DNA of 64,000 nucleotides from positions 372,001 to 436,000 of the forward strand of contig CAYFOK010000001.1 of assembly GCA_964344685.1 (NCBI GenBank). The letters run 5' to 3'. Positions 27,242 through 36,569 of this stretch are shown here, one piece after another (the first letter of the stretch is position 1; each line of letters begins with the position of its first letter). Under the pieces are notes generated by a model. It worked only from the letters and a program-made list of their open reading frames with translations. It was not told where the DNA came from and made no database searches. The DNA is from Scalindua sp964344685. GTDB lineage: Bacteria; Planctomycetota; Brocadiia; Brocadiales; Scalinduaceae. Made by a program: the position numbers and the translations under genes.

Positions 27242-27631
27242 ATGGAAGCATTTGGACGACATCTTTTGCTTGAGATGTGGGATTGTAACAGGGAAATCCT
27301 TGATGATGCTGAGAAGATAACACAAATTATGCGCGAGGCCGCAAACAATGCCGGCGCAACCGTAGTCAAGTCAATTTACCACGAATTTGATCCTCCGGGA
27401 ATTACTGCTGTAGCTATCCTGTCAGAATCACATATTTCAGTTCATACATGGCCTATCGAAGGTTATGTGGCCGTTGATATATTTACCTGTGGGACGGTTG
27501 CTGATCCTCAAATGGCCATAAAGGGGCTTCTGGATGGTTTCGAACCGAAAGACCACACTTCAGTGGAGATCAAGAGGGGTTCTCCGTTTATCAAAGAGAC
27601 AATGCTGTCTAAAGCCTGTCCGGTAAGTTAG
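27242..27631 (+). CDS. speD: S-adenosylmethionine decarboxylase proenzyme
   Basis: 129 residues, the small prokaryotic (class 1B) form. The proenzyme self-cleaves between Glu62 and Ser63 in LSESHISVHTW, making the pyruvoyl group; VAVDIFTCG follows with the catalytic cysteine. Product decarboxylated SAM is the aminopropyl donor for the spermidine synthase encoded directly downstream. A GGGGGTAG Shine-Dalgarno precedes the ATG. The 210-base leader contains a perfect TTGACA at 27041, but no well-spaced -10. Confidence 0.95.
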   Translation: MEAFGRHLLLEMWDCNREILDDAEKITQIMREAANNAGATVVKSIYHEFDPPGITAVAILSESHISVHTWPIEGYVAVDIFTCGTVADPQMAIKGLLDGFEPKDHTSVEIKRGSPFIKETMLSKACPVS

Positions 27632-27641
27632 GGGAAAAGAA

Positions 27642-28583
27642 CTGAAAAAAGACCTTCCTTCACGATGGATTTACGATTACTTCAGTCCGTATGAAGTCCA
27701 CAAACACGCTTTAAAGCAGACGCTCTATCATGGCCATTCAGAATTTCAGGAAATTGTGATTGCTGAAACTGAATGTTTTGGTCGATGTTTGATACTTGAT
27801 AATGAATTTCAATCAGCTGAGCGGGATGAATTTATTTATCACGAAGCACTCGTTCAACCGGCCATGATTTTGCATCCTGATCCGAAAAAAGTGGCCGTCA
27901 TTGGTGGTGGAGAGGGAGCTGTAATACGCGAGGTTCTCCGCCATAAAAGTGTTGAGATGACAGTGATGGTGGATTTAGATGAGAAGGTAGTGGAGTGTGC
28001 AAAGGAATACCTGCCAAGTTTTCATAAAGGAGGTTTTTCAGATCAAAGAACCAAGCTCCTTTTTGAAGATGGTAGAAAGTTTATTGAGGAGACTGATGTT
28101 GTCTTTGATGTAATAATTATCGATATTACATGCCCTCTGGAAACAGGTCCTGCTTACAAGTTATTTACCAAAGAGTTCTATGAGCTGGTAAAACAGAAGC
28201 TTACACCACAGGGATTGCTGTCTATTCAGGCAAGCACTGTTTCTCAGACAGCCCTAAAGACGTATACCGTTCTCAGCAGAACGCTCAATGAGGTGTTTAC
28301 AAATGTGTCTCCTTATGTGGCGCATGTTCCATTTTTTGCCATGCTCTGGGGGTTTTGCCTGGCAGCAAACGATGTGGATCCTGCTCAGATAAGTGTAGAG
28401 GAGATAGACCGCCGGATATCTCAAAGAGTTGCAAAAGAATTGAGGTTCTACGACGGTATTACCCACCAGTCACTCTTCAATCTTCCTAAGTATGTAAGGA
28501 AGGCGCTCAAAGAACAGACCCACGTCAACCTGGACAACAAACCCCTGAAGGAACAGTATCCCGGCCTGGCGGAAAATGAATGA
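27642..28583 (+). CDS. speE: Spermidine synthase, apparent CTG start
   Basis: 313 residues if begun at CTG 27642. Transfers the aminopropyl group from decarboxylated SAM to putrescine. Homology clearly extends upstream of the first GTG (27756): the in-frame translation reads WIYDYFSPYEVHKHALKQTL, then LYHGHSEFQEIV, the family's N-terminal beta domain. Between the in-frame stop (27624) and that region no ATG, GTG or TTG occurs, but CTG 27642 has AGGGGA just upstream. The core has VIGGGEGAVIREVLRH, LLFEDGRKFIEE and IIIDITCPLETGPAYKLF with the catalytic Asp. It follows speD by 10 bases. Confidence 0.9.
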   Translation: MKKDLPSRWIYDYFSPYEVHKHALKQTLYHGHSEFQEIVIAETECFGRCLILDNEFQSAERDEFIYHEALVQPAMILHPDPKKVAVIGGGEGAVIREVLRHKSVEMTVMVDLDEKVVECAKEYLPSFHKGGFSDQRTKLLFEDGRKFIEETDVVFDVIIIDITCPLETGPAYKLFTKEFYELVKQKLTPQGLLSIQASTVSQTALKTYTVLSRTLNEVFTNVSPYVAHVPFFAMLWGFCLAANDVDPAQISVEEIDRRISQRVAKELRFYDGITHQSLFNLPKYVRKALKEQTHVNLDNKPLKEQYPGLAENE

Positions 28584-28728
28584 CTACTAAGTTACAGTAC
28601 AGCGAGAACACCTTATTTAGTTTAAATAAGAGAATGAAGTGTAAAATGCAGTAGTAACGTTTAAACATTCCTTTTAAGAAAAAGAGTGGCCAGGGAGGGG
28701 GTTGAGTATTCTACTTTGGAGTAATCGA

Positions 28729-28757
28729 GGCAATTCCGATCAAAGACCGGAATTGCC
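28729..28757. terminator. Perfect 10-bp hairpin between convergent speE and MBL genes
   Basis: GGCAATTCCG (28729-28738), 9-base loop, CGGAATTGCC (28748-28757). It sits between convergently transcribed genes, as a bidirectional terminator would, but neither strand has an adjacent T run. A palindromic TATA run lies at about 28792-28808. Confidence 0.45.
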
Positions 28758-28810
28758 AGATAATAATGCGCAAAGGTTAAAAAAACCATGATATTATATA
28801 TAATATAAAA

Positions 28811-29521
28811 TCAGTGGCTTTTTTGTGAATTCTTAAACATTTTTCCATGCCCCGGAACAATCCAGTCAGCAATTCCCAGAATCTCCTTTCTGCTTTCTTC
28901 CAGTTTCTCAGGGTTCCATGCAAGCGGATCTTCTGCCGGGAAATAATCAGGTGCCCACCAGAGATGAGTCAGGATGTAGTTACCCTCTTTTGTCTCTACA
29001 AGGAGAGAGGCATCTTCTTTTGTGTGTCCAGGTGTCCTAATAACCTTTATACCGGGTGCAATCTCGTAATCATCCCCGTGGTCCTTCCAGAGATCGTTTT
29101 TATATCTGCCCCAGAAATCAACGATTTCTGCATTTGGAAACAGAGCAATATTTACAATGTGATCAGGATGATGGTGGCTTATAAAAACATGGGTTACCTC
29201 TTCAGGAGAGACGCCATGTTTCTTCAGTGGTCCGGTGATTAAGTCTCGGGTGGCAACCATACCCGGATCGGCTATTATAGTAACTTCTTCATCTTCCATG
29301 ACACTGTTACTCTGTATAAGGGCGACGGTACTTGCAACGTTTCTTGCACCATTATCAGTAGCTCCTGGAATAAGCTCGTGTACTTCTATGGCTTTCACGT
29401 ATCCATCGGTCAGAACAGTCACAGTATTATTATGTGTGGCAGCTACTCCCGGTGTTACTATAGGAATCAACAGGGTTAATACTGCCCATACTGCTATAAC
29501 AAACGATCTTCTGCTGCGCAT
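28811..29521 (-). CDS. Exported metallo-beta-lactamase-fold hydrolase
   Basis: 236 residues with a signal peptide (AVWAVLTLLIPIVTPGVAA). The MBL signature HHHPDH lies in THVFISHHHPDHIVNIALFP; further metal ligands are in RTPGHTKEDASLLV and the final IVPGHGK. Near the N terminus TIIADPGMVATRD supplies the usual first Asp strand. This layout is similar to MBLAC1-type hydrolases. The substrate is unknown; the missing accessory domains make a lactonase or glyoxalase-II-like role only a guess. Convergent with speE. Confidence 0.82.
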   Translation of the reverse strand: MRSRRSFVIAVWAVLTLLIPIVTPGVAATHNNTVTVLTDGYVKAIEVHELIPGATDNGARNVASTVALIQSNSVMEDEEVTIIADPGMVATRDLITGPLKKHGVSPEEVTHVFISHHHPDHIVNIALFPNAEIVDFWGRYKNDLWKDHGDDYEIAPGIKVIRTPGHTKEDASLLVETKEGNYILTHLWWAPDYFPAEDPLAWNPEKLEESRKEILGIADWIVPGHGKMFKNSQKSH

Positions 29522-29779
29522 AAAATATCTCTCCTTTCTTGTTGAAGGTTCTGGATGTGTAACCAGATTGCAATAAAATAATTTACTAGATTTTATTTAT
29601 TAGCGATTCACTGTCAACCCATTTATTTTGCATTAAATTTGAAAATTTTAAAATGTAAAATGTCAAGATAATTGAAAGTTGATGATTTGGTGAGTACAAA
29701 ATGACAAAGTACTTTTCGTTTAAAGTGAAATTCTTACATGACTTGCTTAATATTTTGTAGAATATTATGATGTCAGAAA

Positions 29780-31939
29780 TCATTTTTCCATTTGTTTCAT
29801 CGAAAGTGAAATTCTTTTCATTTCTACGTCAACATCAAGGACTTTGACTTTAACGATGTCACCAACTGAAACATGAGCCTTTATGTCCTTAACGAATTTG
29901 TTGGCAATTTCTGAGATGTGGACAAGCCCGTCCTGATGTACACCAATATCCACAAAGGCTCCAAAGTTGGTTACATTGGTTACACACCCTTCCAGCACCA
30001 TTCCAGTTTCCAGATCCTCTATCTCGTTAATTGAGTCGTCAAAAGAAGCAGTAACAAACTGTTTGCGTGGATCTCGTCCCGGTTTCTTAAGCTCTTCCAG
30101 TATATCAGTTATTGTGGGTAATCCGGCTTTCTCTGTGACGAAGCTGCGGGGATCAAGTGTTTCAATAAGCTCTTCACAGCCAATTATCTCACCGGGTTCT
30201 TTCTGCAGGTTTTCCGCAATCACATCTACAATATAATAGCTCTCTGGATGGACAGCTGAATTATCTAATCCATTTTCAGAATTTCGGATGCGCATGAAGC
30301 CGGCGCACTGTTCAAACGCTTTGGGTCCAAGTTTGCTGACTTTCAGAAACTGTTTCCTGCTGGTGAAAAGTCCGTTTTGGTTACGGTAGCCCACAATATT
30401 TTCAGCCAGACTGCTGCTGATGCCTGCAACATATGAGAGCAGCTCCTTCGATGCAGTATTAATGTCTACACCAACATAGTTGACGCAGTCCTCGACAACA
30501 TCGTCCAGCTTCTTCTTGAGGCTTTTCTGCTGAACATCATGCTGGTATTGGCCCACTCCTATGGATTTCGGATCGATCTTTACCAGCTCTGCCAGTGGGT
30601 CCTGCAGACGACGTGCGATGCTAACTGCCCCGCGAACCGTAATATCCTTGTCAGGAAATTCTCTTGCGGCAACTTCAGATGCGGAATAGATAGAGGCTCC
30701 GGACTCATTAACTATTACGACCTTAATTTTTTCCTTAAACCCTTTTGCTTCATCCTGATCCAGGGCCCAGTGTACAAACTTGTCTGTCTCACGTGATCCG
30801 GTACCATTGCCAATGGCTACCAGTTCTATACTATATCTCCTAAACCAGTCATATAATATTCTGGCTGATCCTTTGACATCCTTTCTCGGTTCAGTGGGAT
30901 AAATAACTGCGTCATCAAGGAGTTTTCCGGTACTGTCCAACGCTACAATCTTGCAGCCGGTACGGAAACCCGGATCGATTCCCACAATATGGCAACCGCC
31001 TGCCGGGGGAGCCAGTAGTAAATTATTAAGATTGGAGGCAAAAGTATCTATCGCCTCCTTATCAGCTTTTTCCTTACTTTCCAGGCGTATCCTCGATATT
31101 ATGGATGTTTTCATCAGGCGGTTGTATGAGTCTTCAATTGACTCTATTACGATATTCGCTGACCTGTTATTTTTGTGTCCTATTATACTGTTTCTCAGTT
31201 TCGTAAGAATCTCTTCATCAGGTACTTCAATGGTGAAGGTAATTACTCCCTCATTTTCCGCACGTCTTAAGCCCAGCATATTGTGGCTTGAGATAGAGCT
31301 GACAGACTGGTGGTAGTCATAATACATATTGTATTTTGTACTCTTCTCTTTGTACTCCTTCTTTACCTTTGACACATAATTGCCCTCTTCATGCGTCTTT
31401 TTGTAGACGATACTACGGTAATCTGCATTTTCTGATATAATCTCTGAGATAATATCTCTGGCACCGGCAAGAGCCTCATCAACGCTCTCTATGTCTTTAA
31501 ACTCAGACATCGATTCTGTGGCTGAGATAACGGGATCAAAACCATCTTCCATGTCTAATATCTTCAGGGCCAATGGTTCCAGTCCTTTTTCTCTGGCAAT
31601 GGTAGCACGGGTCCTTTTCTTTGGTTTGTAAGGAAGATATATCTCTTCCAGTTCTGTTTTGGACAAACAATCCCGTATGGTTTTCTCAAGCTCTGGAGTC
31701 ATTTTACCCTGATCGATAACTGTTTTTATCACCGTCTCCTTTCGCTCCAAAAGCTCTTTAAGGTAGATGTTACGATCTTCTATCTTGCGGAGAGCAACTT
31801 CATCAAGGCCACCTGTTACCTCCTTACGGTATCGTGCTATAAATGGGACCGTGTTACCTTCGGCAAAGAGGGAAAGTACCTTGAGGACTATTGGATTTGC
31901 CAGATTGAGTTCATCTGCAATAATTTGTGTGTTGTCCAT
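29780..31939 (-). CDS. tex: Tex-family RNA-binding transcription accessory protein
   Basis: 719 residues from ATG 31939 (MDNTQIIADELNL); an in-frame ATG at 31993 would add 18 unsupported residues. Domains in order: Tex N-terminal helical domain (VPFIARYRKEVTGGLDE), YqgF-like RNase H fold (IVGIDPGFRTGCKIVALDS), helix-hairpin-helix segments (GVDINTASKELLSYVAGIS, RKQFLKVSKLGPKAFEQCAGF) and a C-terminal S1 RNA-binding domain (GMVLEGCVTNVTNFGAFVDIG). Family members bind nucleic acid and influence transcription, but their precise role is unsettled. Confidence 0.95.
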   Translation of the reverse strand: MDNTQIIADELNLANPIVLKVLSLFAEGNTVPFIARYRKEVTGGLDEVALRKIEDRNIYLKELLERKETVIKTVIDQGKMTPELEKTIRDCLSKTELEEIYLPYKPKKRTRATIAREKGLEPLALKILDMEDGFDPVISATESMSEFKDIESVDEALAGARDIISEIISENADYRSIVYKKTHEEGNYVSKVKKEYKEKSTKYNMYYDYHQSVSSISSHNMLGLRRAENEGVITFTIEVPDEEILTKLRNSIIGHKNNRSANIVIESIEDSYNRLMKTSIISRIRLESKEKADKEAIDTFASNLNNLLLAPPAGGCHIVGIDPGFRTGCKIVALDSTGKLLDDAVIYPTEPRKDVKGSARILYDWFRRYSIELVAIGNGTGSRETDKFVHWALDQDEAKGFKEKIKVVIVNESGASIYSASEVAAREFPDKDITVRGAVSIARRLQDPLAELVKIDPKSIGVGQYQHDVQQKSLKKKLDDVVEDCVNYVGVDINTASKELLSYVAGISSSLAENIVGYRNQNGLFTSRKQFLKVSKLGPKAFEQCAGFMRIRNSENGLDNSAVHPESYYIVDVIAENLQKEPGEIIGCEELIETLDPRSFVTEKAGLPTITDILEELKKPGRDPRKQFVTASFDDSINEIEDLETGMVLEGCVTNVTNFGAFVDIGVHQDGLVHISEIANKFVKDIKAHVSVGDIVKVKVLDVDVEMKRISLSMKQMEK

Positions 31940-32015
31940 AAATCTATACTCAGGTAGAAAATTAAATAATTGGTGGTATTGTGGGCTATTCATACCACCT
32001 GAAAAATGGAGGCTC

Positions 32016-32780
32016 CTACTGCTTTTTTATGGAACGTACTGGATGTGTTTTCGGTAATGCTCTAGCAATTTCAGCGGCTTCCGGAGAGCACTCGGAGTGG
32101 CCCCATCCGCTTGCACTGACACCATCAGTAATATCGTAAACAATATTATCATCTTGAGTGGGACTGACACCTTTGGGAACATAGTCCAGGCTGAGTCTGT
32201 GGCGGAGCTTCCATGCAATATTGTGGTCTGCACAGGAACTGTCACCGCTGACACCTATTGCCCCAAGGATTTTACCATTATTGTCGTATAATGCTAAACC
32301 ACCGCCAAATACATTTACTCCTCCAATCTTATAACCAATCATAGGATCATTTAAAGTTCCTATGTTTTCGGATGGTCCGCGATACGCCACTTCCGTATTA
32401 ACTGGATTACTATGCTGCAAGCCAAATAAGCTACTGCCGGGCTGGGTTATTGCAAAGAGATTGGCAGTAGATAATGCAAGCCCTGGGAGACTGAAGGCAT
32501 TCGCGGTATTTGCCTTTTGTGCTGAAATAATACGGCTTCCCGGCCATTGATCACCCCTGTCATTACCGGAGAAGACTACGGCTTTTACGATACCGTCTCT
32601 GTCAACTACCGTTGCCCACATATTGAGACCAAAACCGCCGTTCTTCTCTGCGACAATACTTTTCAGAGCTTCCCTGATCTCTTCATGTTTCGGTAAGCCT
32701 TTTGCGAAAGATTGAATTGAAAACAGTGTAGAAAGCAGTATTAGAGCCAGAATAGTATAAACTGAAATGAGTTTCTTCAT
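32016..32780 (-). CDS. Exported GlcG/HbpS-family (DUF336) protein
   Basis: 254 residues with a signal peptide (YTILALILLSTLFSIQSFA). The GlcG/HbpS core has MWATVVDRDGIVKAVVFSG, SRIISAQKANTANAFS, GGVNVFGGGLALYDNNGKI and GAIGVSGDSSCADHNIAWKLR. Some relatives bind heme or sense redox, others bind cobalamin-like ligands, so a heme- or tetrapyrrole-related periplasmic role is possible but unproven. The gene lies upstream of tex on the same strand, about 76 bases away. Confidence 0.85.
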   Translation of the reverse strand: MKKLISVYTILALILLSTLFSIQSFAKGLPKHEEIREALKSIVAEKNGGFGLNMWATVVDRDGIVKAVVFSGNDRGDQWPGSRIISAQKANTANAFSLPGLALSTANLFAITQPGSSLFGLQHSNPVNTEVAYRGPSENIGTLNDPMIGYKIGGVNVFGGGLALYDNNGKILGAIGVSGDSSCADHNIAWKLRHRLSLDYVPKGVSPTQDDNIVYDITDGVSASGWGHSECSPEAAEIARALPKTHPVRSIKKQ

Positions 32781-33189
32781 AAAAACAAAATCTCCTTTTC
32801 TAAATTGTAGTTGACCATTACTGTTAATAATAATTATTTGATTAATTAATGCCGATAAAATGGAACGGACTAATATAACTGCAAGCTTATTGAAGTCAAG
32901 TGAAAATAGAGTATTTAGTATACCAGATTTACTGTCAGGTATTTCTGATATTTTAATTTTTATAAATAATATAAGTTAATGAAAAGCCATGTTATGAATG
33001 CTCATATGTAGGCAAGTTACCGTAGTTCACATTATTGCTTTAACACTGAGTTCCTATAATATATTAAACTATTCGTTAAGGAAAAATTTGAGATTTTATA
33101 TGTGACAATAAATTGATTGACAAGATCATGATAAAGGATAAGATTCCTATTTGGTGATTCCTATAATATAAAATGATTATCGTTATCTC
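32781..33189. other. Divergent intergenic region with short repeats
   Basis: 409 bases between the GlcG-like gene and the acidic repeat gene. The 13-base string TTCCTATAATATA occurs at 33051-33063 and again at 33158-33170; GATTCCTAT occurs at 33142-33150 and 33156-33164. No coding frame was recognised. Confidence 0.6.
33117..33144 (+). promoter_or_regulatory. Putative promoter of the acidic repeat protein
   Basis: TTGACA (33117-33122), 16-base spacer, TAAGAT (33139-33144). The -35 is perfect and the -10 matches 4 of 6. The direct repeats near 33142-33170 overlap or follow the predicted start site. Confidence 0.4.
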
Positions 33190-35766
33190 ATGGCAAAACG
33201 GAAAAAAGGTAAAAAAGCTGGAAAAGCTATCAGAAAAAAGGCCAGGGACAAGGAAGCTGCAACAATAGCAGAAAAGGAAGCCACAGCAATCAATCCAGCA
33301 GATGATAAAGAAAAGGCAGAGACTGAAATCCCTCCTGAAATTGAACATCTTTTAGAGAAAATAGACAGTACTCAAACCGATAAGCCTGCAGAAGGCTCGG
33401 AAGAAGTAGATGTTGGCAGGCCAGAAGCTGAAGCTCCCTCCGTAAATGAAGAAGACTTACAGAAAGATAACCAGACCGGTGGAGTAGCAGAAGAAGTTCT
33501 AGAAACCGCTGAAGATACAGAGAAGCTGGCAGAAGAAATAGAGGCTTTACATGCTGAAGAGCAAAGCGGCAGTGCATCAGGGGCAGTTATTGAAGAGACT
33601 GATACGTCAGAGATCTTTACTGGAAGCCCAGGGGTTACTCCAACAGATATTCCGGCGGGTGATGTACCTGAATCAGTTGTTGAAGTACCTGATACATTTG
33701 AAAGTACAACCGATAAAGCAGATGATGTTCAAACAGACATACAAGCAGAGGGTTCATCTGTGGTGAATGTTGAAGATTCAGATGCCGGAAACGATGAAGA
33801 AAAGGTGGAAACTTCACAGGTAGATAACCAGACAGATGAAATAACAGATGCAATTCTAGATGCGGCTGCAGAAACAGAGAGGCTTACCGAAGAATCAGAG
33901 GATTCAGATACTGAAGATGAACAAGAGCGTATCTCCGATGAAGTTGATGAGTCTGACGAGGCAGAAAGCCTAAGCCAGAAGGCTGGTGATACACATGCAG
34001 ATGAGCCGGTGGAAGAGATACCTGAATCCGTTATTGAGGATTCTGTTGCTGCTGAGGAACCAACAGAGCAAATAGATGATACTGCTACAGATGACCAGGC
34101 AGAAGACGTAAATGAGGAATCAATTGAAGTTTCAGATATTATGGGAAACCGTGATGAAAAAGCAGATGATGCTCAAACAGGCGCTCAGGCAGAAGAAGTG
34201 ATTGAGGTTGCTGATGAGACAGAAGGGCATGTGGGAGCAGAAGAAGTACCGGTCAAAGATGAAAAGAGCAGTATTGAAGTTGAGACTGAAGATCCAGATT
34301 CCGCAGAAATCCTAAGTCAGAAGGAAGTTGATATACAAACTTACAAACCAGAGGAAGAGATATCTGTGCCTGTTGTTAAAGACTCTGTTGCTGCTGAAGA
34401 TCAAACAGAGAAAAAAGATGTTTCAGTTGCAGACGGCCAGACAGATGAAATAACAGACGCAATTCTCGATGCAGCTGCAGAGACAGAAAGGCTTACGGAA
34501 GAATCAGAGGATTTAGAACCTGAAGACGAACAAACAGGTATCCTGGTTGAATCTGAAGACTCTGAGTTTGCAGAAAGTCTGAGTCAGGGGACAGAGGATA
34601 TACAAGCAGACAATCCGGTTGAGGACGTATCTGACTCTTCTACTGCTGAAGAGCCAGCAGAGAAAATAGATGAAACTGAAACAGGCGACCAAACAGATGA
34701 AGCCAATGAGGAATCAATTGGAGCTTCAGATACTATGGAAAGCAGTGTTGAAAAAGAGGATGATATTCAAACAGATAGCTTGGAAGGTGAAGTAACTGAA
34801 ACTGCTGAAGCTAAGGAAGCTGATATCGGAAGCGCTGCTGCCGGTAGACTAACGGTTGTTGATCGAATCAAAAAGTTTGTTTCTGGAATATCCAGTACTG
34901 TTAATAAGGCTGATGATTCTTCAGAAGATGGAACTAGAAGCCATTTTGAGGGCCAAACGGTTGTTGGTAGAATTAAAAAGCTTGTTTCTGGAATATCTCG
35001 TGCTGGTAGTAAGGCTGATGAGCCTGTTGAAGAAGATGTTGAAGGCCATGCCGAGACGGAAAGTTCTGAAGAGGCAACAGATGATATCCGTAGTGATGAG
35101 CAGGTAGGAGAAGTTGTTGAAACTGATATCGAAGATTCAGGGCTTGTTGAAGATGTTACTGAAGAAGTTACTGAAGAAGTGGATGATACTCCGGCTGATG
35201 AGCAAGTTGATGGTGCAGAGGAGGATGTTGAGAGTTCTGATACTATTATAAGCCGTACCTTGGAGACAGACGACATACAAACAGACAACCAGGAGGCTTC
35301 TGAGGCAGAAACCAATATTGAAGATGCTGATAAGGAAGATGTTGATGAGGTTCAAGCGGCTGTTTATAGCGAAAGTAAACCACGTCGTACTAAAAAAACT
35401 GGAACTATAATATCCGTCTTCATAGTGGTTGCATCCGTTATATTGTTATTAGTTGCGTCAGTAGAAAGAAGATCTACAAAAGAAGCTCTTGTACAGGTTA
35501 GCAGGGTAGCGGAATCTATAAAGCAGGTACAAGAGGAAACATTAATGGCCAGAGAACAAGTTACTCGTTCTCAAATCGAGAGTAGAGAGCTGGTAATTGA
35601 TGCATTAATGTTAACACGAAATGGATTAGAATTGGAAAATGCTAACACTGATGAGTTGGAAGTAAAGAGAATCATTGGTGTTTTCATAAGTGATATAGAT
35701 GAGCGTATCAAAAAAATTAAAGATGATATTGCGCTCTTACGCGATAAATTGAAAGAAACTGATTGA
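33190..35766 (+). CDS. Large acidic repeat protein with one TM helix and C-terminal coiled coil
   Basis: 858 residues, no recognised family. Residues 1-20 are lysine-rich (MAKRKKGKKAGKAIRKK). Residues about 30-735 are extremely Asp/Glu-rich and built from diverged repeats; for example DEITDAILDAAAETERLTEE occurs at DNA 33837 and 34444. Two copies of a basic amphipathic segment (VVDRIKKFVSGIS at about 34856, VVGRIKKLVSGIS at about 34961) interrupt the acid region. A TM helix (TIISVFIVVASVILLLVASV) lies at about 738-757, followed by a roughly 100-residue coiled coil. With no signal peptide, the acidic part is likely cytoplasmic. No clear Shine-Dalgarno precedes the ATG. Confidence 0.75.
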   Translation: MAKRKKGKKAGKAIRKKARDKEAATIAEKEATAINPADDKEKAETEIPPEIEHLLEKIDSTQTDKPAEGSEEVDVGRPEAEAPSVNEEDLQKDNQTGGVAEEVLETAEDTEKLAEEIEALHAEEQSGSASGAVIEETDTSEIFTGSPGVTPTDIPAGDVPESVVEVPDTFESTTDKADDVQTDIQAEGSSVVNVEDSDAGNDEEKVETSQVDNQTDEITDAILDAAAETERLTEESEDSDTEDEQERISDEVDESDEAESLSQKAGDTHADEPVEEIPESVIEDSVAAEEPTEQIDDTATDDQAEDVNEESIEVSDIMGNRDEKADDAQTGAQAEEVIEVADETEGHVGAEEVPVKDEKSSIEVETEDPDSAEILSQKEVDIQTYKPEEEISVPVVKDSVAAEDQTEKKDVSVADGQTDEITDAILDAAAETERLTEESEDLEPEDEQTGILVESEDSEFAESLSQGTEDIQADNPVEDVSDSSTAEEPAEKIDETETGDQTDEANEESIGASDTMESSVEKEDDIQTDSLEGEVTETAEAKEADIGSAAAGRLTVVDRIKKFVSGISSTVNKADDSSEDGTRSHFEGQTVVGRIKKLVSGISRAGSKADEPVEEDVEGHAETESSEEATDDIRSDEQVGEVVETDIEDSGLVEDVTEEVTEEVDDTPADEQVDGAEEDVESSDTIISRTLETDDIQTDNQEASEAETNIEDADKEDVDEVQAAVYSESKPRRTKKTGTIISVFIVVASVILLLVASVERRSTKEALVQVSRVAESIKQVQEETLMAREQVTRSQIESRELVIDALMLTRNGLELENANTDELEVKRIIGVFISDIDERIKKIKDDIALLRDKLKETD

Positions 35767-36012
35767 CATTTCTGTGTGTCTTTCAGTCACAATCTAAAGC
35801 TTCTCACCCGTAAAAACATTTAAATCTTAAAAAAATAGCTTTTTTTCTACAAATCGTACAAAATTCTAGCGTCTCTATTCTCAGCTTATCATTTCCTTTT
35901 TCAGAAATATTGATGTCTTTCTGCCATATTCCCATAATTTTATAGTTTTATGTTAAAGACTATTGCAAATGTGTCGATAATAAGTGAAACAAGAACCATC
36001 AGGAGTTTGCTT

Positions 36013-36408
36013 ATGTATAATTATGCAGAAAAAAGAAAATATATTAGGATAGAAAAACCGTATATGGCAAGATTTAGAGTTAAACTGGATAGAGACCCGG
36101 GTGTAGTTTCAGCTGGTTGGGATATGGTTGCTGTTAATGATCTATGCGCAGGAGGTGTTTTTTTTAATTCCAGTAGTAATTTGGAAATTGGCGCAATTTT
36201 AAATTTAAAAATTGGATTTTCAAAAACTACACCTTCAATAAAATGTGAGGGGATAGTTACACGTGTGATAAATCATCCAAATAGCTTTATTTTCGGAGTT
36301 GCAACAGTTTTTACTAAAATCGATGAACACATAAAAGAGATGATAAATAAGGTTGCAGGGGCGAATAACAGAATAAGTGGTCCAGCTGTTATGTCTCTTG
36401 CTTCTTAG
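36013..36408 (+). CDS. PilZ-domain protein
   Basis: 131 residues from ATG 36013, which has AGGAG seven bases upstream; the longer frame from 35950 is rejected. PilZ domains bind cyclic di-GMP through RxxxR and [DN]xSxxG motifs. Here KRKYIR supplies RxxxR near residue 6, and VNDLCAGGVFF supplies DxCxGG, with Cys in place of Ser. The rest (LGAILNLKIGF-like strand, CEGIVTRVI, FGVATVFTKI) fits the PilZ barrel. It probably acts as a single-domain c-di-GMP effector. The tandem HD-GYP protein at 43912 would be the candidate degrader of the signal. Confidence 0.8.
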   Translation: MYNYAEKRKYIRIEKPYMARFRVKLDRDPGVVSAGWDMVAVNDLCAGGVFFNSSSNLEIGAILNLKIGFSKTTPSIKCEGIVTRVINHPNSFIFGVATVFTKIDEHIKEMINKVAGANNRISGPAVMSLAS

Positions 36409-36569
36409 TTAGACCGGAAATAAAGTGAATTAAATTGGCTAAAGCAGCATGCTTATGATGCAAGATATTTTTCTAAGCTGAATTATTTCCTAAAGTTTTA
36501 AACTGTGTATCCGACAATAAAAGTATATCGTTTTATAAAAGAAGATAGGTAGGTAAAAGGAATCTCAAT

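Noticed and set aside
34767..35315. 182-residue minus-strand open frame inside the acidic repeat gene
   Set aside because: A Ser/Thr-rich shadow produced by Asp/Glu codon repetition on the other strand; no start signal.
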